Below, piece by piece: positions 19,965 to 28,918 of a stretch of 64,000 nucleotides of DNA (the stretch's first letter is position 1; every line of letters starts with the position of its first letter). Both the position numbers and the translations under genes were made by a program. The DNA is from Variimorphobacter saccharofermentans (lineage in GTDB: Bacteria > Bacillota > Clostridia > Lachnospirales > Lachnospiraceae): assembly GCF_014174405.1 (NCBI RefSeq), contig NZ_JACEGA010000001.1:3016501-3080500 (forward strand), written 5' to 3'. The notes under the pieces are model-generated. The model was given only the letters and a program-made list of their open reading frames with translations. It had not been told where the DNA came from and did no database searches.

Positions 19965-21476
19965 TTAATATTTCTCATCTAGACTTCTGATAAAACGTTC
20001 AAATGCTTGCATTCCTTTTTCACTTCGCTTGAAGACACCCGCATGCTCCAATACCTTCCTGTACACAATACCAATCTCTGTTTTCATTATCTCTTCTATA
20101 TTCTCTTTGTTCAAATCAGCATATTTCTCTTTGATTTCATCTACCCAGTCTGCATGCTTTTGCAGTATTTCGTTGGAACGCAGATCTTTATCCTCAAGTA
20201 TATACTCTTCCAGTAGCTCCATTTCCTGCTTTAGTCTGGAAGGTAACACTGCCAGTCCCATAACCTCGATTAAACCAATATTCTCTTTCTTAATATGATG
20301 GAGCTCATTATGAGGATGGAACAAACCTAGTGGATGTTCCTGAGTGGTAATATTATTACGCAGCACCAGATCAAGTTCATATTTATCTCCTGCTTTTCTT
20401 GCGATAGGCGTAATTGTATTGTGTGGTTCATCATTCGTATATGCAAATATGGACACCGTCTCATCCGTATATCCTCGCCATATCTTAAGAATATAATCTC
20501 CTAGTTCAACCAATCTGTTGTCATCTCGGCTCTGAATACGTAGAACGGACATGGGCCATTTTACAATTCCCACTTTAACATCTTCAAACCCATGAATTAC
20601 AAATTCCTTCTCAATCGGTGCCTTAGCCATGGCAAACTGATAGTTGCCACCCTGGAAATGATCATGTGTTAAAATGGAGCCTCCTACAATGGGAAGATCA
20701 GCATTTGAACCGACAAAATAATGGGGAAACTGTTTTACAAAATCGAACAGCTTACGAAATGTTGCTTTTTCAATCTTCATAGGAGTATGTTGCGAACTGA
20801 AAACAATGCAATGTTCATTGTAATAGACATAGGGTGAATACTGGAACCCCCAAGACTGATTATATATTTTTATTGGTATGATACGGTGATTTTGTCTTGC
20901 CGGATGATTTACTCTGCCTGCGTACCCTTCATTCTCCTTGCAAAGCAGGCATTTCGGATAGCCACTTGCCTGCACTGACCTGGCAGCGGCTATATCCTTC
21001 GGATCCTTTTCCGGCTTTGACAGGTTAATCGTAATATCAAGCATTCCATACTCCGTATCAACAACCCATTTCTGGTCCTTTATTATTCTGTAACGTCTGA
21101 TATAATCTGTATCCTGGCTAAATTTATAGTAATAATTCGTTGCCATCTGGGGCGACTCCTGATATAGCTCCCAAAATCGTCGTATAACCTCACTCGGTCT
21201 TGGAAGAAGTAAATTCATAAGCTTCGTATCAAACAAATCCCGATAGGTTTGAGTGTTCTCTTTTACGATCCCCTGTTGGCAAGCATACTCCGTCAGATTA
21301 TAAAGCACCTCTTCTAAATTGATGTCAGGATAATCCTCATCAACCTCCTCATATTGATCAAGCTCTAGCAATTCCAATAATCGATTCGTTGTGTATACTC
21401 TGTCCTCATCGGATAATAATTGGTTCTTCAAACCGTAATCTACCAGTTTTTTAATATCTTTATAAATATTCTTCAT
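19965..21476 (-). CDS. galT: Galactose-1-phosphate uridylyltransferase, Firmicute (class II) type
   Basis: A 503-residue Leloir enzyme exchanging UMP between UDP-glucose and galactose-1-phosphate. It is the long Firmicute GalT type, not the 350-residue E. coli type. Recognisable stretches include LCKENEGYAGR, SILTHDHFQGGNYQF and LFHPHNELHHIKKENIGLIEVMG (broken at 20 residues here: LFHPHNELHHIKKENIGLIE). A GGAGGAGG site precedes the start. No galK or galE is adjacent. The GH27 enzymes at 27.5 and 29.8 kb could supply galactose to it. Confidence 0.95.
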   Translation of the reverse strand: MKNIYKDIKKLVDYGLKNQLLSDEDRVYTTNRLLELLELDQYEEVDEDYPDINLEEVLYNLTEYACQQGIVKENTQTYRDLFDTKLMNLLLPRPSEVIRRFWELYQESPQMATNYYYKFSQDTDYIRRYRIIKDQKWVVDTEYGMLDITINLSKPEKDPKDIAAARSVQASGYPKCLLCKENEGYAGRVNHPARQNHRIIPIKIYNQSWGFQYSPYVYYNEHCIVFSSQHTPMKIEKATFRKLFDFVKQFPHYFVGSNADLPIVGGSILTHDHFQGGNYQFAMAKAPIEKEFVIHGFEDVKVGIVKWPMSVLRIQSRDDNRLVELGDYILKIWRGYTDETVSIFAYTNDEPHNTITPIARKAGDKYELDLVLRNNITTQEHPLGLFHPHNELHHIKKENIGLIEVMGLAVLPSRLKQEMELLEEYILEDKDLRSNEILQKHADWVDEIKEKYADLNKENIEEIMKTEIGIVYRKVLEHAGVFKRSEKGMQAFERFIRSLDEKY

Positions 21477-21686
21477 TTTATCTTCCTCCTCCAGTATAAT
21501 ATTTTCCTTTCTCCATCCGTAATCAGCTATGTCGGTATTTTCCTCTTAACATACCCGATTCCCTATGCGATATTATTTATTTTATATTTTCTGTTTATAA
21601 ATAGATATTTTGTTCTTATTATGAGAATACCTCAATTTTATGAGAATGTAAAGAGTGACATCGGAAATAATCCAACTTACTTTTTA

Positions 21687-21800
21687 TTATTCTATATCCC
21701 TCGAATCATTATCCTTGTCTTTCCTACCATTTGTGCATGCTATCATGCTTATTACTATTACAACTAGTAATAACACAGATACTATTTTTTCCCTTTTCAT
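21687..21800 (-). CDS. Tiny lipoprotein (37 aa), possibly the stub of a solute-binding protein
   Basis: A 37-codon frame starts with a perfect AAGGAGG site 7 bases before the ATG at 21798-21800. It encodes MKREKIVSVLLLVVIVIS followed by MIACTNG: a complete lipoprotein signal peptide with Cys at residue 22, then a short charged tail (NGRKDKDNDSRDIE). It resembles the first 35 residues of sugar-ABC binding lipoproteins, then stops. It lies 74 bases downstream of the (alpha/alpha)-barrel gene on the same strand. It could be a real small lipoprotein or a decayed remnant. Nothing else is evident in 21477-21686. Confidence 0.5.
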   Translation of the reverse strand: MKREKIVSVLLLVVIVISMIACTNGRKDKDNDSRDIE

Positions 21801-21874
21801 AATACATCCTCCTTAAGTTAAAGAATAATTTTATATTCTGCATCCAAAATACTCGATGCAATAATATCAACCAA

Positions 21875-23881
21875 TTATTTCTCTTCCATCTCCCACAAAT
21901 CACCTGTCAATCCATCAATGATTGATCCCGCTGCCCATGGCATAAGGCAAAACCATGTACTTGCATAGGAACCATCACTATATCTCTCTTTGACCAAACC
22001 CTCTGAGTAACAGAAGCGTTCTGACATCCAACCTTTCTTTCCAAAATCATACTCATTATCATAGGTGTTATAGGTCTGGCATCCCCAACCTATGGTATCC
22101 ATCATACGATCATGAATATAATCATCATTGCATTGTTTGATAAAATACAGCATCTCATCAATTACAATATTCGACATTGGATGAATATGGGGATTTGAAA
22201 CCGATGTTACACTTCCACCACAACTCGACCATCCGATTTTACTAAGAGGAGGTATCTGAATAGGAGAGTTATAGCAAAATTTAAATGAAAATTCATAGCA
22301 AAAAGCATCTCTCATATGTTCCAGATAAACCACATCATCAGTTAACATGTGAAGATATTTGACTGCTTTGATATAAGCAAGGATACCTTCAGAATCTATG
22401 GTTTTACATGTATCTAGTGGTGCGCCATAACATTCCATGTGTTTTATGTAAGAAATATAGTAGTGTGCTTCACTTTTACGCATACTTTTGAGGTAAGAAT
22501 TATTACAAGTAATCCAACAATAATATGATAAGGCAGCAAGACACCACACTCCTCCAAAAGAATTGTATTCGATACCAGCACCTGTACTCTCTGATATTAT
22601 ATAGGGATATTCGTTATCCGAATTTTTTGCTTGCTCCAATTTCATAATTACCTTTTCGCAAAACTCTATCCAATCATCGTGGACACAGTTTTTTAGTTTC
22701 TTCTCATACTCATAGGCCTTAAGAATATAAAATATTGCTTGTCCTGATAGGTAGGAACTATGTCCGGCAGTGAATAATCCGTCAAACCACCAGCCTTTTA
22801 CAGACCAATTTCCATCATTATAAGCATCATATAAAAGCCCGGATGAAGGATTTAAAGAATTTTGAATAATGTAAGTTATACAGGATAATGCTTGAGCCCG
22901 CATCCTTTCGTCTTCTAGACGTAAGGATGCTATAAGCATCGGAGTGGCTACAGATAAGCCATTTGTCCAACTGATGGAGAAGATTTTATTGTAACGGTAT
23001 CTACCATTCTCATTATAAACTTGGCCTGCATAACTGAAATAATCCGGAAGCCATGCATCTTGACAGATTGCCTGAGCCAAATCAGAAACTGTAGTTTTTT
23101 TATTGCTACCACTTCTTGGACTCTGATGATATCGATAATATACCTCTTCTATTGCTTCATTTACGCCTAGTTCTGATTCTGAATCATATTCATATAAATC
23201 TAGAACCACATCAATTACTTCACCTGGCTCCAATGTAATGCAATTATCTGATAAAGGAACTCTTTCCTTAATGATTTGTGAATTAACAAATAGGAATGGT
23301 GCATTTTCATAACCTAAAGTGTATCCAATGGTTCCTTTGGATATGGAACAAGAGTATCCATTGTATTGATAGAACTCTCCTTTTTCATCAGGTATCCACT
23401 GATGCTTTACTCCATTGCTGCATACCAAATATGGGCTAGCGCTAAGTCCGTAGATTTTACCTGAATCGTAAACCAGTGCTATCGGATGAGATAGCCGGTC
23501 TCCTCTTACCATCCACCAAGATGATGAGGGAAAAGTAGGGGTATCATCTCTAAGTCTTGGATATTTACAATGTACATTCTGTGGTGTTTCCCCTCTATTT
23601 CTTCCATACATAAATGCAGGCAAGAAAAACCGTGGACTCGCTGCTGGAAATGATATTTCTATGTGAACAATTCCAGTCCAAGTAATAGTATTACAATTAC
23701 TAATCCGTACTCTTGTCTTAATCGGATTCCATGGTTCTCCTTTACCATTTGCTATTTTCACTATTCCCTGTAACCCCACTTCACTTATATCCAGATAATC
23801 TGTATTTTCCATCAGTCCTGAAGAGCTACATAGAACAGTATGTTTGGATTCATCTACATATGAACGTATAGGAATTAACAT
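21875..23881 (-). CDS. Unassigned (alpha/alpha)-barrel, six-hairpin-glycosidase-like protein
   Basis: 668 residues. I do not recognise a named family with certainty. The N-terminal about 270 residues look like a beta-sandwich (strand-rich, aromatic). Residues about 280-660 carry repeated helical pairs with Trp/Tyr/Gly-rich loops (NGLSVATPML, GWWFDGLFTAGH, GGVWCLAALSYY, GWGCQTYNTYDNEYD), as in six-hairpin glycosidases and heparinase-like folds. No signal peptide is visible, so it is probably intracellular and acts on a carbohydrate. The start is doubtful: the ATG at 23881 has no ribosome site and directly follows a hairpin plus T-run. A later start at Met24 (MENTDYLD) is possible. Confidence 0.55.
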   Translation of the reverse strand: MLIPIRSYVDESKHTVLCSSSGLMENTDYLDISEVGLQGIVKIANGKGEPWNPIKTRVRISNCNTITWTGIVHIEISFPAASPRFFLPAFMYGRNRGETPQNVHCKYPRLRDDTPTFPSSSWWMVRGDRLSHPIALVYDSGKIYGLSASPYLVCSNGVKHQWIPDEKGEFYQYNGYSCSISKGTIGYTLGYENAPFLFVNSQIIKERVPLSDNCITLEPGEVIDVVLDLYEYDSESELGVNEAIEEVYYRYHQSPRSGSNKKTTVSDLAQAICQDAWLPDYFSYAGQVYNENGRYRYNKIFSISWTNGLSVATPMLIASLRLEDERMRAQALSCITYIIQNSLNPSSGLLYDAYNDGNWSVKGWWFDGLFTAGHSSYLSGQAIFYILKAYEYEKKLKNCVHDDWIEFCEKVIMKLEQAKNSDNEYPYIISESTGAGIEYNSFGGVWCLAALSYYCWITCNNSYLKSMRKSEAHYYISYIKHMECYGAPLDTCKTIDSEGILAYIKAVKYLHMLTDDVVYLEHMRDAFCYEFSFKFCYNSPIQIPPLSKIGWSSCGGSVTSVSNPHIHPMSNIVIDEMLYFIKQCNDDYIHDRMMDTIGWGCQTYNTYDNEYDFGKKGWMSERFCYSEGLVKERYSDGSYASTWFCLMPWAAGSIIDGLTGDLWEMEEK

Positions 23882-24470
23882 AAAAAAAACAACCTTAGAA
23901 CGCTTATCAACAAAACGTTCAAGGTTGTTAAATTGCTTTGAGAATCATCCTATTGGCGAAAATAACTTAATACATCTTAATCCTGATCAATTGGATGAAT
24001 ATATTACTCTTTGTACAAATCTAAAACAAGCTTTAAATTCTAATTACTACGGTCAGGATATTCTGTCAGATGCTTATCTGGCTCAATTACTCGTGTTCAT
24101 AAATACCTTATATCACACTACAATTAATTCATATAATAACATTATGCCAGAGTTAGTAAGTAATACTATGTTCTATATTCGAAATCACTTAACAGAAGAC
24201 ATAACTCTCAAGGATTTATCTTCTGAGTTCAGCTATAACGGTACCTATATAAGTTATTTATTTAAGCAGCATACTGGGTTAACACTGCGTGCCTATATTC
24301 TCGATCAAAGGTTAACACTAGCTAAACGAATATTATCAGAGGGAAAATCTGTTACCGACGCATGCGAAGCATCCGGTTTTAGGGATTACTCTAATTTTAT
24401 TCGTACTTTTACAAAGGAAATCGGGATGTCTCCAGGCAGATACAGGCATGCTAAAAGTACAATCACTTGA
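23844..24470 (+). pseudogene. 5'-truncated AraC-family regulator
   Basis: The frame encodes the end of an AraC sensory domain (from about CFENHPIGENNLIHL) and a full double-HTH domain (about 108-203, SVTDACEASGFRDYSNFIRT and MSPGRYR). The N-terminal cupin of about 100 residues expected before it is missing. The only possible start (TTG at 23844) lies within the 5' end of the opposite gene and has no ribosome site. The first about 27 residues are antisense to the neighbour and not family-like. This looks like a deletion that fused a former divergent gene pair head to head. An isolated DNA-binding domain might still be made. Confidence 0.65.
23882..23927 (-). terminator. Hairpin plus eight-T run abutting the start codon of the (alpha/alpha)-barrel gene
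   Basis: On the minus strand, a 12-bp stem (23916-23927 with 23890-23902, one bulged base) and a 13-base loop are followed by eight T (complement of 23882-23889), then immediately by the ATG at 23879-23881. The form is that of an intrinsic terminator, but it occupies the place where the ribosome site should be. Confidence 0.7.
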
Positions 24471-24495
24471 GTTTATATGCTTTTATGTAATCCTC

Positions 24496-25290
24496 TTACT
24501 CTACTGCCCATTTTACAGAAGGCTCCAAATGCTTTTTCCAGTACTCCCAGTCATGCACTCCGTCACCCTCTTCATAATAATGCTTCACATTATTCTCCAA
24601 CATGAAGTTATGTAACTTTCGATTGCACTCAATTAGAAAATCATTTTCGCCACATACAAAATAGATATCAGGGATCGTCTTATCGGATTTTTGAAGCATT
24701 TCTATACAATATCTGGGATCCTTATCGGTATTTCTTAGCTCCTTCGGATCTTGGAAAATTCTCTTTTGATATTTCGCATCCGATACACCATCCGGTACAA
24801 AATCACCCTTATCGGCAATATTGATTTCAATATAGGCTCCTGATAAGCTAATGATTTTTGAGAAGGTATCCGCATAGCGCAATCCATTAATCATTGCTCC
24901 ATAACCACCCATGGAAATACCACCGATATAGGTATCCTCTCTTCTGCTTGACAGACGGAACATGCTTCTAGTTATTCCAACAAGCTCTTCTCCAATAAAC
25001 TTGCTGAATTTCTCATCCTTATCTTCATCATCCAGATAAAAGGAGTTCTCACCGCTGGGGAAAACACATGCAATATTATACTTATTTGAAAGTTCCTGCA
25101 TCTCCGGTCCATTTAGGTAATCATTACAATCTCCGCCATACCCATGGAGCATATACAGTGTCTTAAGATCAGCATACAGGTTCTTCGTATCGTTCGCATA
25201 ATCTTTGTTCCAATTCGCAGGTATAATAGCGCAAATGCTGACATTACGCTTAAGGTATTGCGATGGAAAAGTAGCCCTAATTACAGCCAT
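24496..25290 (-). CDS. Intracellular esterase of the EstD/tributyrin-esterase (acetyl/feruloyl esterase) family
   Basis: 264 residues from the ATG at 25290 (site AAGGAGG 8 bases upstream). The frame extends 15 codons further without support. An alpha/beta hydrolase with the oxyanion loop MLHGYGGD and the nucleophile Ser126 in GGISMGGYGA. A C-terminal His in DGVHDWEYW completes the triad. There is no signal peptide, so it likely removes acetyl or hydroxycinnamoyl groups from imported hemicellulose oligomers. It follows the DUF6171-like gene (115-base gap) and the GH51 gene on the same strand. Confidence 0.85.
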   Translation of the reverse strand: MAVIRATFPSQYLKRNVSICAIIPANWNKDYANDTKNLYADLKTLYMLHGYGGDCNDYLNGPEMQELSNKYNIACVFPSGENSFYLDDEDKDEKFSKFIGEELVGITRSMFRLSSRREDTYIGGISMGGYGAMINGLRYADTFSKIISLSGAYIEINIADKGDFVPDGVSDAKYQKRIFQDPKELRNTDKDPRYCIEMLQKSDKTIPDIYFVCGENDFLIECNRKLHNFMLENNVKHYYEEGDGVHDWEYWKKHLEPSVKWAVE

Positions 25291-25404
25291 GATCAAATCC
25301 TCCTTTTTATCCCAGCAATCAAGATATCTTTTCATCTTGATTGCTTGATATCATTATATAATTCTATCAATCTGTTTTTCATACTATATGTCATTCTTAC
25401 CAAA

Positions 25405-25668
25405 TCACCATTTACGATTTTTTGGATACGGACAATGGGAATCAACCAACTTTGCTCTAATCTGCACAATGCAACCGCACTGGAGACAGGTTGTCCCGTA
25501 CTCCAGGTCGCTGCATGAATCACAAATCTCCAGTCTTTGTTGATAGATATCATCACTGACAAACTGAATCTTCTTTAATCGTGACAGTTTATCAATTGCC
25601 TCTATAATCTCCTGATCCGATACCCTAACCGATGCAAGGCATCCTTTACATACTTTTTTGCTTTCCAT
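25405..25668 (-). CDS. Small Cys-rich protein (DUF6171-like), coupled to GH51 copy 2
   Basis: 87 residues with eight cysteines in zinc-ribbon-like pairs: CKGC at 7-10, CDSC and later CLQCGC around 49-66, then a final CPYP. No signal peptide or membrane segment. It resembles a family of uncharacterised clostridial proteins (DUF6171 by memory, not searched). The start lies 4 bases after the GH51 stop, so translation is probably coupled. The function is unknown. The Cys pattern suggests zinc binding. Confidence 0.65.
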   Translation of the reverse strand: MESKKVCKGCLASVRVSDQEIIEAIDKLSRLKKIQFVSDDIYQQRLEICDSCSDLEYGTTCLQCGCIVQIRAKLVDSHCPYPKNRKW

Positions 25669-25672
25669 AATA

Positions 25673-27148
25673 CTATTCTACTTCTAACACTACTACAGAT
25701 TTAGCAGGCAGGGTTGCAATGAGATGTCCTTCCTTTATCGTCGCATTCTGGAATGATGTAATGCTGATTTCTTCCGGATTTTCAAAGGTGTTTTTGGAGT
25801 TCACCTGCTCTGCAGATACCATCTTACCAGTTACTTTCTTTCCTGAGAAGCCATCTAATTCACAATCAATCTCTGCTTCCTGATTCGGATTCAGATTACA
25901 GATCGAGATATGAATTTTGCCTTCGGAATCAATGGAAGAAGATACATTGATCTGAGGAATCTTCTCATTATTATATGCATACTCTGCATTCTCAACTTCT
26001 GTTTCTAACAGCTGTGCATCCATATGAACGGTATACATTTTAAATACATGATAGGTAGGAGTCAGGAGCATTTTCTCTCCCTCTGTTAATATTACTGCTT
26101 GAAGTACGTTCACCAGCTGCGCAATGTTGGCCATCTGAACTCTGTCGCAATGATTATTAAAGATATTCAGGTTAATTCCTGCAATCAACGCATCTCTTAA
26201 TGTGTTCTGCTGATGAAGGAAACCAGGATTTTCACCGGGCTCAGTATCGTACCAGGAGCCCCACTCATCCACAATTAATCCGACTTTTTTCTCCGGATCA
26301 TAGCGGTCCATAATCTCTTTATGCTTAACAATCAACTCATCCATAAACAGAGTTTTCTTTAAAGTAATAAACCATTCTTCTTCTCCAAAGTCTACTGCGG
26401 ATCCCTTCACGGTCCAATCTCCGGGAAGCGTATAATAGTGAAGGCTGAGACCATCCATCAATTTGCCTGCTTTTTTCATCAATACATCCGTCCAGTTATA
26501 ATCATCTACGCTTGGGCCACAGGCAATCTTATAAATCTTATTATCGCCAAAGTTTCTTACATAGGTTTGATATCTTCGATATTCATCTGCATAATACTCA
26601 GCGAGCATGTTTCCTCCACATCCCCAGCTTTCATTTCCTATTCCAAAGAAATCAACCTTCCAAGGCTCTTCCCGTCCGTTCTCTCTACGTAAGTCAGCCA
26701 TAGGTGATTTGCCGTCAAAGGTCATATATTCCACCCATTGCTGCATTTCCCGAACTGTTCCGCTTCCGACATTACCGTTAATATAAGGCTTTGCTCCAAT
26801 CAAATCACAAAATTGAAGGAACTCATGGGTACCAAAATGATTATTCTCCGTAACACCGCCCCAGTGAGTATTTATCATGGTTGGACGTTTCTCATATGGT
26901 CCGATTCCATCCATCCAATTATATTCATCAGCAAAGCATCCGCCCGGCCAACGAAGTACAGGAATTTTGATATCCCTTAAAGCCTCAATCACATCATTAC
27001 GCATACCATCCGTGTTCGGAATAGGAGAATCCTTGCCTACCCATATTCCACCGTAGATACATCTTCCTAGATGCTCTGAAAAATGTCCATAAATGTTTTT
27101 ATTGATTATTTCCTTTTTTTCATGAGCATTCACTTTAATCTTGATCAT
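25673..27148 (-). CDS. GH51 alpha-L-arabinofuranosidase (copy 2)
   Basis: 491 residues from the ATG at 27148 (GGAGG site 5 bases upstream). 12 extra upstream codons lack support. Acid/base Glu173 is in [13 protein letters not shown] and the nucleophile Glu295 in [11 protein letters not shown]. The active-site variants (GNESWG rather than GNEMDG, an [16 protein letters not shown] loop) place it in a different GH51 branch from copies 1 and 3, often associated with arabinan or arabinoxylan oligomers. No signal peptide. It is divergent from the GH27 gene at 27532 across a 380-base regulatory region and leads a cluster with the Cys-rich protein and an esterase. Confidence 0.93.
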   Translation of the reverse strand: MIKIKVNAHEKKEIINKNIYGHFSEHLGRCIYGGIWVGKDSPIPNTDGMRNDVIEALRDIKIPVLRWPGGCFADEYNWMDGIGPYEKRPTMINTHWGGVTENNHFGTHEFLQFCDLIGAKPYINGNVGSGTVREMQQWVEYMTFDGKSPMADLRRENGREEPWKVDFFGIGNESWGCGGNMLAEYYADEYRRYQTYVRNFGDNKIYKIACGPSVDDYNWTDVLMKKAGKLMDGLSLHYYTLPGDWTVKGSAVDFGEEEWFITLKKTLFMDELIVKHKEIMDRYDPEKKVGLIVDEWGSWYDTEPGENPGFLHQQNTLRDALIAGINLNIFNNHCDRVQMANIAQLVNVLQAVILTEGEKMLLTPTYHVFKMYTVHMDAQLLETEVENAEYAYNNEKIPQINVSSSIDSEGKIHISICNLNPNQEAEIDCELDGFSGKKVTGKMVSAEQVNSKNTFENPEEISITSFQNATIKEGHLIATLPAKSVVVLEVE

Positions 27149-27221
27149 TTTTTCCTCCATCTGTCTGTATATTCTTAATCTCAATATTAATTAGTACTAA
27201 GACTCCTTTTCACAGGTTTTC

Positions 27222-27238
27222 ATGAAACCTAGTTTCAT
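27222..27238. promoter_or_regulatory. Candidate operator in the divergent GH51/GH27 intergenic region
   Basis: A perfect 7-bp dyad with 3-base centre, ATGAAAC-CTA-GTTTCAT, lies 74 bases upstream of GH51 copy 2. The remaining part of 27149-27531 is very A/T-rich, with repeated TATATA-like blocks that prevent a firm promoter call on either strand, and holds no gene. Confidence 0.35.
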
Positions 27239-27531
27239 ATAGCCACATACTATTAATTATACACGAAAAATCAATATATGGAAAGATAAATACATTTCAT
27301 TTTCATTTAACAATAATCTATTATATTTCTTCTATATTTTACACTATATTTCATATAATTATCAGTATTATTATATACTAGCCATGTATTAAATTGCATA
27401 TATAAACAAACAATAATTCTCCATATTAAAACAACATAAAGCCATATATATATGCATGAAAATGTGCTTAAATGGTTATATCATACAACATCTACACACA
27501 TTATTAATAAATACGAAGGGAAAAGGTAAAA

Positions 27532-28695
27532 ATGAGCAAAGAACGTATTGGTATAACACCCGCCATGGGGTGGAATTCATGGAACACCTTTACTTGGGAT
27601 ATCAATGAAGCATTGATTCGTGATGTAGCCGACAAATTTATTGCAGACGGATACAAGGATGCAGGATATGAGTATATCGTCATAGACGATTGCTGGAGCC
27701 TTAAGGAAAGAGACTCTTCCGGTAATCTCGTAGCAGACCCGGAAAAATTCCCCAGCGGTATCAAAGCACTAGCTGACTATATTCATTCGAAAGACTTAAA
27801 GTTCGGTATGTATTCCTGCGCAGGAACCCATACCTGTGCAGGTTATCCCGGAAGCTTTGAACATGAATTTCAGGACGCTAAGCAATTTGCAGAATGGGGT
27901 GTTGATTATCTAAAATATGACTACTGCTTTAAGCCAAGACATATCTCTGGTGAATTGCTATACAAGAGAATGAGTCTTGCATTAAAAAACTGTGGACGAG
28001 ATATACTCTTTTCCGCTTGTAATTGGGGAGAAGATAATGTATATCAATGGATTCGTGAATCAGGTGCGCATATGTATCGTTCAACAGGGGATATTCGGGA
28101 TTTCTGGGATTCTATCAAAAGCATCGCTATATCACAATTGGATAAGCAATGCTATACCGGTTCCTATTGCCATAATGATATGGATATGCTGGTTGTTGGT
28201 ATGTATGGAGGAAGTAATAGCGATTATATCGGAAGCAAAATCGGTGGATGTACGGATGCAGAGTATAAGACACACTTTTCCTTGTGGTGTATTATGGGTT
28301 CTCCGCTGATGATCGGCTGCGATATCCGTAATACGAATGACGCAACAAAGACTATCCTTTTGAATCGTGACTTAATCGAAATTAATCAGGATATCGAGTG
28401 TCGTGGTGCATATCGTATCAAACCGGAACCACAGTGGTTTCATTCGGACGATGCTTTCATGCTGGTAAAAGTATTGGCAGATGGCGATATTGCCATAGGT
28501 TTCTTCAATCTGAGCGACACACAAAGAGAAATGTCCTTACAATTCTGGGACATGGGACTTTCCTATGCATCGGGCATGTCCCTATCCTTGTATGATTGTT
28601 GGGAGCACAAGGAATTAGGTACCTTCTCCGAGCGCTTTGCTCCGACAATACCTGCACATGATTGTATGGTCATTCGAGCTAGGCTGGTGAAATAA
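27532..28695 (+). CDS. GH27 alpha-galactosidase
   Basis: A 387-residue intracellular retaining enzyme hydrolysing terminal alpha-galactose. The N-terminus (TPAMGWNSWNTF) and the substrate loop IDDCWS are classical. The nucleophile Asp130 is in YLKYDYC and the acid/base Asp218 in HNDMDMLVVG. A C-terminal beta domain follows (about 300-387). No signal peptide. Its stop overlaps the start of a small Cys-rich gene. Freed galactose could enter the Leloir pathway through galT at 20 kb. Regulation is probably from the region shared with GH51 copy 2. Confidence 0.93.
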   Translation: MSKERIGITPAMGWNSWNTFTWDINEALIRDVADKFIADGYKDAGYEYIVIDDCWSLKERDSSGNLVADPEKFPSGIKALADYIHSKDLKFGMYSCAGTHTCAGYPGSFEHEFQDAKQFAEWGVDYLKYDYCFKPRHISGELLYKRMSLALKNCGRDILFSACNWGEDNVYQWIRESGAHMYRSTGDIRDFWDSIKSIAISQLDKQCYTGSYCHNDMDMLVVGMYGGSNSDYIGSKIGGCTDAEYKTHFSLWCIMGSPLMIGCDIRNTNDATKTILLNRDLIEINQDIECRGAYRIKPEPQWFHSDDAFMLVKVLADGDIAIGFFNLSDTQREMSLQFWDMGLSYASGMSLSLYDCWEHKELGTFSERFAPTIPAHDCMVIRARLVK

Positions 28696-28898
28696 TGGCT
28701 GAGCATCAGACATGTAGAGAATGCGGTGTTTCCCTGACAGGAGATGAGATCGCTATTTACTTAAAGTTAGTATCCCGATCAGCAAAGGATTTTCTATGTA
28801 TTGATTGTCTTGGTAAGAAGCTCAATTGCGGACGAAAGCCAATCGAAGAGCGGATCCGATATTACAGGGAATCTGGTAATTGTGTATTATTCCGATAA
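28695..28898 (+). CDS. Small Cys-rich zinc-binding-like protein overlapping the GH27 gene
   Basis: 67 residues. The ATG overlaps the GH27 stop (TAATG), indicating translational coupling. Cysteines lie in CREC (7-10) and CIDC (35-38) pairs, with two more near 46 and 63, giving a likely zinc-finger-like fold. Between the pairs is a short helix (GDEIAIYLKLVSRS). No signal peptide. I do not recognise the family. It is the second case in this window of a Cys-rich mini-protein attached to a glycosidase gene, but it shows no clear similarity to the 87-residue protein at 25405. Confidence 0.65.
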   Translation: MAEHQTCRECGVSLTGDEIAIYLKLVSRSAKDFLCIDCLGKKLNCGRKPIEERIRYYRESGNCVLFR

Positions 28899-28918
28899 TT
28901 CTGTAAAAGCGGATGGTA

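Noticed and set aside
21420..21767. A 115-codon hydrophobic plus-strand frame opposite and beyond the 5' end of galT
   Set aside because: No ribosome site, composition follows the A/T-rich intergenic DNA, and it overlaps both galT and the small lipoprotein frame, which has better signals.
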